A DNA stretch of 20,104 nucleotides. Source: Clostridia bacterium (GTDB lineage Bacteria; Bacillota; Clostridia; Christensenellales; Borkfalkiaceae). The notes beneath the pieces were generated by a model. The model made no database searches. It worked only from the letters and a program-made list of their open reading frames with translations, and was not told the DNA's origin. The stretch spans positions 1 to 20,104 of the forward strand of contig CAAGAM010000229.1 in assembly GCA_900767815.1 (NCBI GenBank). The letters are read 5' to 3'. The translations under genes and the position numbers were made by a program. Positions 15,815 through 20,104 of this stretch are shown here, piece by piece. Positions within the stretch are counted from its first letter, which is position 1, and each line of letters starts with the position of its first letter.

Positions 15815-17723
15815 AATTAAAACAAGAATAAGGATGAATGATATAACTCATAGTGTGAGAAGAAGCCAAGCCGTTTTGCAATACGGTGTCGGAGCTATGA
15901 TAGATTTTCCGAGCCAAGTTTTGATGACCGCAACATCCGAATTGTGGGAAAATCCGGATATTATACATGACGAGAGATTGGAAAAGTTGCTCGGTGTAAG
16001 CGAATTTATTACTCCTTCAGATTACGGTATTCCGTTTGTCAGGTTTCCGAGATGGTATTTTTGTCCGAAATGCAGAAAATTTAAGCCGATTGAGGAATGG
16101 CAAAAAGAATATAAGGCGAAATCGGCAAGAAAAAATACAACTGATAACGATCCGTATATGATAGGTAAACCTGTATGTTCGGAAGATCGCCAAGAATTGG
16201 TTCCCGCTCGTATTGTAACGGTGTGTAAACACGGTCATATAGACGATTTTCCGTGGGTAAAATGGGTGCACCGCAAAAACAGATTCGGAGAGAAAGAAGT
16301 ATGTTCTCATCCGCAACTTTTATTTAAAACAGGTTCGTCTGCGACATCGGGACTCGAAGGTGTAGAAGTGGAGTGTACTAATTGCGGAGCGAAAGCTTCG
16401 TTATTCGGGGCGTTTAACAAAGATACTTTCGAGGTCGAAACAAAAGACAGTAAATTCGGTGCGGATTTTCATTGTACCGGAAGACATCCGTGGAAGAATG
16501 AAAAGAGCATGTGTTCCGAATATCCGCAAACAAAGCAAAGAGGCGCATCCTCGGTTTATTTCCCCAGAATTATAAGTTCTTTGGTGATTCCTCCGTATTC
16601 CGGATTATTAAACGATAAAATAGAAAAATCCGATGCTTTGAGAAAACTTTCCGACATAATCGGTGACGGTATAGACGACTTTTGTTGCGATAAAGACAAG
16701 GAAGAATTTATACTGAAAAAAATCGATAAATATATAGATGAATTTGTTAAAGAAATCTGTGAAAACAAGGAAGCGATTTTTTCTATATTAAGACGTAAGT
16801 TTTCATTATCCGAAAATACCGAAAACAAAGACCAAGACAAAGAATTATTGTATAAATCCGAAGAATATAAGGCTTTAACGGGTGTAATTTCCGGCGAAAG
16901 TTTCGGTGAAGACGAGTTTAAACGAGAATCGGTCGATTCCGATGCATACGGTTTAAGAGGGGTAAAATCTATAGCGCTTATTCATAAAGTAAAAGAAGTT
17001 ACGGCTCTTATCGGGTTTTCGAGAATCCAGCCTACAAACGATATGGACGAATCTTCCGAAGGGGTTCTTGTTTCCGTTAAAAGGAAAAAGACGAGTACGG
17101 TAAGAGCGGCATATCCGGCAACGATGTCGAGAGGGGAAGGTATTTTCATAGAGTTTGATAAGGATAAACTCGAAAAGTTTTTTAATGCAGAACCTTTTAA
17201 CAGCAGGTCAAAACAATTGAGCGATAGATATAATAATTCGTTTTACGGTAAAAATAGAAAATTAAATGTAGATTCCGTATTTTTATTTTTACATACTATG
17301 TCTCACCTGTTAATTAAGGAGTTGAGTTTCAGTTGCGGATATCCGACGGCATCAATCAGAGAAAGGCTGTATTACGGAGAAGCCGGCGGGGAAAATATGT
17401 GCGGAGTGTTTATTTATACGACCGGAGGAGATTCGGAAGGAACACTCGGCGGATTGGTCAGACAGGGACAAATCGATTGTTTACCGAGAGTTTTTAGTCA
17501 CGCAATCGAATCGGCGAAATTTTGCGCAAACGATCCTGTTTGCAGTTTTAGCGAAGGGCAAGGAATGGATGCGTTGAATTATGCGGCATGCCATACTTGT
17601 GCGTTATTGCCCGAAACCTGCTGCGAATTTTCAAATACGCTTTTGGATCGGGTAGTTGTTGTCGGAAATATGGATGATTCCGTTAAAGGCTACTATTCCG
17701 ATTCTGTAAACAAAATAGAATAA
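15807..17723 (+). CDS. drmB: DrmB-like DUF1998 protein of DISARM
   Basis: I choose the ATG at 15807 (638 residues), because GGGAGG ends 6 nt before it; the upstream in-frame GTG at 15801 touches that site. The protein has several zinc-type cysteine pairs: C86-x2-C89 (FCPKC), a CKHGH segment near 138, C190-x2-C193 (CTNC), and a C-terminal cluster (C573, C579, C595, C598, C605, C606). The DUF1998 domain lies at about 490-610, with FLFLHTMSHLLIKELSFSCG and YTTGGDSEGTLGGLV. DUF1998 defines DrmB, which binds DrmA and is essential for DISARM activity. Its 8-nt overlap with drmA indicates coupled translation and 1:1 production of the two. Nothing appears missing or broken. Confidence 0.93.
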   Translation: MTEIKTRIRMNDITHSVRRSQAVLQYGVGAMIDFPSQVLMTATSELWENPDIIHDERLEKLLGVSEFITPSDYGIPFVRFPRWYFCPKCRKFKPIEEWQKEYKAKSARKNTTDNDPYMIGKPVCSEDRQELVPARIVTVCKHGHIDDFPWVKWVHRKNRFGEKEVCSHPQLLFKTGSSATSGLEGVEVECTNCGAKASLFGAFNKDTFEVETKDSKFGADFHCTGRHPWKNEKSMCSEYPQTKQRGASSVYFPRIISSLVIPPYSGLLNDKIEKSDALRKLSDIIGDGIDDFCCDKDKEEFILKKIDKYIDEFVKEICENKEAIFSILRRKFSLSENTENKDQDKELLYKSEEYKALTGVISGESFGEDEFKRESVDSDAYGLRGVKSIALIHKVKEVTALIGFSRIQPTNDMDESSEGVLVSVKRKKTSTVRAAYPATMSRGEGIFIEFDKDKLEKFFNAEPFNSRSKQLSDRYNNSFYGKNRKLNVDSVFLFLHTMSHLLIKELSFSCGYPTASIRERLYYGEAGGENMCGVFIYTTGGDSEGTLGGLVRQGQIDCLPRVFSHAIESAKFCANDPVCSFSEGQGMDALNYAACHTCALLPETCCEFSNTLLDRVVVVGNMDDSVKGYYSDSVNKIE

Positions 17724-17770
17724 GTTGTCAATTTAATAAAACAGAAGATATTGATAAGCGAGGATAAGCG

Positions 17771-18910
17771 ATGGCGGATATTCCGAGAGCATATAAACTG
17801 AATAAAGAAAAGCAGGCGGCGGAGGAAAACGGGAAGTTTCTGTATTATTTTTACGACCGCAAAAAACTGACGTCGGTTGCGATTCCCGAAGAGCAGTTCG
17901 ATAAACTCGTGGAGATGGACAGGGAGTATTATAACCTCGAACGGCGTGAAAACGATCATAAAACGACGTTCAAAAAGTCCGCAAATACCAACGGTTATAA
18001 GAAAATCGATATAGAAAAGGACGATTTCGGACAAGCCTCGGATGAAGATCCGGATGACGACGATGTTTCCAGTGCGGACTTTACCTATAAAATTCACAAG
18101 CAGTGCGATATCGATAAAAAAGTTGCCTTGCTTTCGCCTGACGACCGGACGATTTACCAAATGTATTATGTGGACGGGTTCAGACAGGCGGAAATTGCGG
18201 AAGAACTCGGAAAAACGCAAGGTTACGTCGCAAAACGGTTGATGAAAATCGGCGACGCATTGCAGGAAAACAAAACCGCCGAGGATCGCGCAAATGCCCA
18301 GTGGGAGAAATTTTTGCATAAATTCCGTACGGATGACGACGAAGATATTTTGTGGGATATGTTTTTGTATCTGCTGCCCGTTGAGGAGCAGACGGATATT
18401 GCAAGTTGGTTTTACAGTTATCGCGAGTTTTATAAATTCGGGCTGTCGTATCTCATAATTCGCCCGTTCGATAAGGTAACCGATCAAACCGAATTCGGGA
18501 ACAGAATGAACGAGTTGCCTTATCACAGCCGTTATATGTATTACGAAATTTTCGACGGGCAGGTAGAAGAACTGCAATGGCTGTATCTTGCGCTTTGCGA
18601 AGAGGTGGAAAGCCGTAAGAAAACTTTTCCGCAGAAGCCCGCGGGAACAAATTTCGAGAAGATTTTTCAGAAAGCGGAAGAAATCTGCAAGCGGCTCGAT
18701 ATGACGGCGGAAGAGTTTATAAACGAGCGATTTATACCGAAAGAAGCGGAAAAGCGCGGGAAACGTTACAAAGATTACAGACGAAAATATCAGAATATCG
18801 TTGTGGCGGACGAAAACGACGCGCGCCCGATAGAAGAACAACTTCGGGATATATTCGGAGACGGTTCGATACCGGAATTTTCCAACCCGGAATTCCGCAA
18901 GAAAAAATAA
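17771..18910 (+). CDS. Sigma-70 region-4-like protein with long C-terminal extension
   Basis: A 379-residue protein. Residues 20-62 (KFLYYFYDRKKLTSVAIPEE, DREYYNLERREN) are the pattern found at the N-terminus of small element-encoded sigma-like proteins in Clostridia. An acidic stretch (82-100) follows. A region-4-type helix-turn-helix spans about 119-161 (LSPDDRTIYQMYYVDGFRQA, then IAEELGKTQGYVAKRLMKIG). No region 2 is seen, so it cannot be a full sigma factor by itself. The last 215 residues are helical and charged with no recognised domain, which makes it much longer than its usual relatives. It lies 47 bp after drmB with a GAGGA ribosome site and no terminator between, so it may be read through from the DISARM operon. 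It probably belongs to the mobile element and regulates it. Confidence 0.65.
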   Translation: MADIPRAYKLNKEKQAAEENGKFLYYFYDRKKLTSVAIPEEQFDKLVEMDREYYNLERRENDHKTTFKKSANTNGYKKIDIEKDDFGQASDEDPDDDDVSSADFTYKIHKQCDIDKKVALLSPDDRTIYQMYYVDGFRQAEIAEELGKTQGYVAKRLMKIGDALQENKTAEDRANAQWEKFLHKFRTDDDEDILWDMFLYLLPVEEQTDIASWFYSYREFYKFGLSYLIIRPFDKVTDQTEFGNRMNELPYHSRYMYYEIFDGQVEELQWLYLALCEEVESRKKTFPQKPAGTNFEKIFQKAEEICKRLDMTAEEFINERFIPKEAEKRGKRYKDYRRKYQNIVVADENDARPIEEQLRDIFGDGSIPEFSNPEFRKKK

Positions 18911-18925
18911 TTTAAAAATTTTTTT

Positions 18926-18939
18926 ATATTCCGGAATAT
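18926..18939. promoter_or_regulatory. Perfect 14-bp palindrome upstream of the BRO-N gene
   Basis: ATATTCCGGAATAT reads the same on both strands, 16 bp after the sigma-like gene and 61 bp before the BRO-N start. It is a candidate operator; no good promoter was identified around it. Confidence 0.35.
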
Positions 18940-19000
18940 TTTCGGCGTTTTATTCGCTTGATAGGTGTAAAACTTTTTTGCAGTCAGGAGGAACATTAAA

Positions 19001-19852
19001 ATGCAAAACAAAATTAAAGTGTTTGAAAATAAGCAGGTGCGGACGTTATGGAATGCCGACGAAGAAGAATGGTATTTTTCCGTAGTGGACGTATGCAACG
19101 TTCTGGCGGATTCGGCAAGTAAAGATCCGGGCGCATACTGGCGCAAACTGAAACAGCGCTTAAAAAACGAAGGAAGTGAAGTCGTGACAAATTGTCACGG
19201 GTTGAGAATGCAGGCTTCCGACGGTAAAATGCGAGAAACCGATTGCCTTGATACGAAAGGCGTTTTTCGGCTTGGGCAGTCGATTCCGTCGCCGAAAGCG
19301 GAGCCGTTCAAAATGTGGCTGGCGCAGGTTGGAAGCGAACGGCTTGACGAAATAGCCGATCCCGAAAAGGCGATACTTCGAGGCGCGGATTTTTACCGTG
19401 CCAAAGGGTATACGGAGGGGTGGATCAATCAACGCTTGCAGACGATAGAAATGCGTAAAGAACTGACCGACGAGTGGAAAGAACGCGGAATAGAGCAGGA
19501 AAAAGACTATGCGATTTTAACGAACGAAATGACGAAAGCGTGGAGCGGCTTATCCGTTAAAGAGTATAAAGAACTCAAAGGGCTGAAAAAAGAAAACCTG
19601 CGCGACAATATGACGAATATCGAACTCGTTCTGAATATGCTTGCGGAGGTTACGACGACGGCGATATCGAAACGGGAACAGCCCGATACGTTTGAAGAAA
19701 GCAAGACAATTGCAAAACGCGGCGGAAAAGTAGCAAAAAATGCAAGAACGGATATCGAAAGTCAGTTGGGGCAATCGGTAATTTCTCCGCTTAATGCAAG
19801 CGACAAGCCCGCGCTTGAAGTGAAAACGGACAGCGACGGAGAGAAAGATTAA
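19001..19852 (+). CDS. BRO-N domain protein (phage antirepressor-like)
   Basis: A 283-residue protein with AGGAGG 8 nt before the ATG. The N-terminal 115 residues form a BRO-N domain: FENKQVRTLWNADEEEWYFS, VVDVCNVLADS, WRKLKQRLKNEGSEVVTNCH, then CLDTKGVFRLGQSIPSPKAE and FKMWLAQVGSERL. The C-terminal part resembles the DinD-like / BRO C-terminal module, with a helical middle (around 140-225) and a final GGKVAKNARTDIESQLGQSV motif. BRO-N proteins bind DNA and serve as antirepressors or damage-responsive regulators in phages and integrative elements. It is followed by two strong terminators, so it ends its transcription unit. A role in switching the element's genes is likely but unproven. Confidence 0.88.
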   Translation: MQNKIKVFENKQVRTLWNADEEEWYFSVVDVCNVLADSASKDPGAYWRKLKQRLKNEGSEVVTNCHGLRMQASDGKMRETDCLDTKGVFRLGQSIPSPKAEPFKMWLAQVGSERLDEIADPEKAILRGADFYRAKGYTEGWINQRLQTIEMRKELTDEWKERGIEQEKDYAILTNEMTKAWSGLSVKEYKELKGLKKENLRDNMTNIELVLNMLAEVTTTAISKREQPDTFEESKTIAKRGGKVAKNARTDIESQLGQSVISPLNASDKPALEVKTDSDGEKD

Positions 19853-19885
19853 AATTTGCTAAAATACACAGTTACATAAAAAATG

Positions 19886-19921
19886 AAAAGGAAGCCGGAT
19901 AAAACGTCTGACTTCCTTTTT
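19886..19921 (+). terminator. Rho-independent terminator after the BRO-N gene
   Basis: AAAAGGAAG (19886-19894) pairs with CTTCCTTTT (19912-19920). Further inner pairs follow after one mismatch, and the 3' arm ends in a T run. The hairpin starts 34 nt after the stop codon. Confidence 0.75.
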
Positions 19922-19928
19922 GTATACG

Positions 19929-19957
19929 ATTGTCGGGAGAAGTTCCGACAATTTTTT
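19929..19957 (+). terminator. Second rho-independent terminator
   Basis: A 10-bp stem, ATTGTCGGGA (19929-19938) with TTCCGACAAT (19943-19952) including one wobble, closes a GAAG tetraloop and is followed by six T (19952-19957). Together with the first hairpin it gives a tandem stop, isolating the BRO-N unit from the next gene. Confidence 0.85.
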
Positions 19958-19979
19958 ATTCTTAACAAAGGAGCGATAA

Positions 19980-20012
19980 ATGAAAAATTACAATCGGTAT
20001 CGTCCGCCGTGA
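19980..20012 (+). other. Possible 10-codon peptide ORF
   Basis: An ATG at 19980 follows AAGGAG at an ideal distance and reads MKNYNRYRPP before TGA. It lies 44 bp upstream of the next gene. It may be a leader peptide, or the start of a longer gene broken by the stop; the frame then continues with basic residues. Expression cannot be judged from sequence. Confidence 0.3.
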
Positions 20013-20056
20013 ACGGGCGAAAAAACAACAAAGAAAATGAGAAAACAGGAGGATAA

Positions 20057-20104
20057 ATGGAAGAAAAAAGATTAAAACAGTTTACGTTTTACGATTTGTA
20101 TTAC
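20057..20104 (+). CDS. Start of an unidentified gene, cut by the right window edge
   Basis: The ATG at 20057 follows CAGGAGG with a 4-nt spacing and is open to the edge: MEEKRLKQFTFYDLYY, 16 residues. The KxFTFYDLYY start resembles small proteins found in clostridial mobile elements, but this is too short to name. It follows the double terminator, so it needs its own promoter, which I did not identify. Confidence 0.55.
   Translation, partial: MEEKRLKQFTFYDLYY

Noticed and set aside
17693..18841. 382-codon open frame on the minus strand
   Set aside because: It lies wholly antisense to the sigma-like gene, which has a ribosome site and recognisable domains. The minus-strand protein is an F/R/I-rich mirror without domains or a ribosome site.

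Overview
The window looks like accessory DNA of a low- to mid-GC Clostridia-type Firmicute. The grounds are strong AGGAGG-type ribosome sites, sigma-A promoters with 17-bp spacers (often extended -10), TnpV and large-serine-recombinase modules, and a sigma-like plus BRO-N pair typical of clostridial mobile elements. The species cannot be told. Almost every gene reads on the + strand. I saw no rRNA, tRNA or CRISPR array.

Layout. (1) 1-3290 is the end of an integrative/mobilizable element: the C-terminus of a coiled-coil membrane-anchored protein, tnpV behind a clean promoter with a palindromic operator candidate, a small membrane-protein ORF that may be broken by a stop codon, three 13-bp direct repeats resembling an IS end, a SHOCT-like small protein, a large serine recombinase overlapping it by 4 nt, and a hairpin terminator. 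(2) 3290-5442 holds a ribbon-helix-helix protein and a hipB-hipA toxin-antitoxin operon whose -35 box lies in a perfect dyad. (3) 5498-6661 is a markedly AT-rich DUF4238 gene, followed by about 540 bp without a convincing gene. (4) 7201-7752 is a truncated IS21-type IstA, followed by a small XRE regulator.

(5) 8138-17723 is the main cargo, a five-gene tightly packed operon: a Vsr-type endonuclease, a cytosine-C5 methyltransferase (DrmMII-like), a DrmE-like protein, the DrmA-like SF2 helicase and the DrmB-like DUF1998 protein. This is the core of a class 2 DISARM anti-phage system. The phospholipase-D gene drmC is not in the operon; a Vsr-type nuclease lacking the E. coli zinc ligands overlaps the methylase gene instead. 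In the known DISARM model the methylase marks host DNA while the helicase and its partners attack incoming unmodified DNA. The Vsr protein could add a nuclease, or could repair T:G mismatches arising from deaminated 5-methylcytosine.

(6) 17771-20104 returns to mobile-element genes: a sigma-region-4-like protein with a long C-terminal extension, a BRO-N protein, two back-to-back terminators, and the start of one further gene cut by the window edge. The overall picture is a defence and stability island (hipBA, DUF4238, DISARM) embedded in layered mobile elements.
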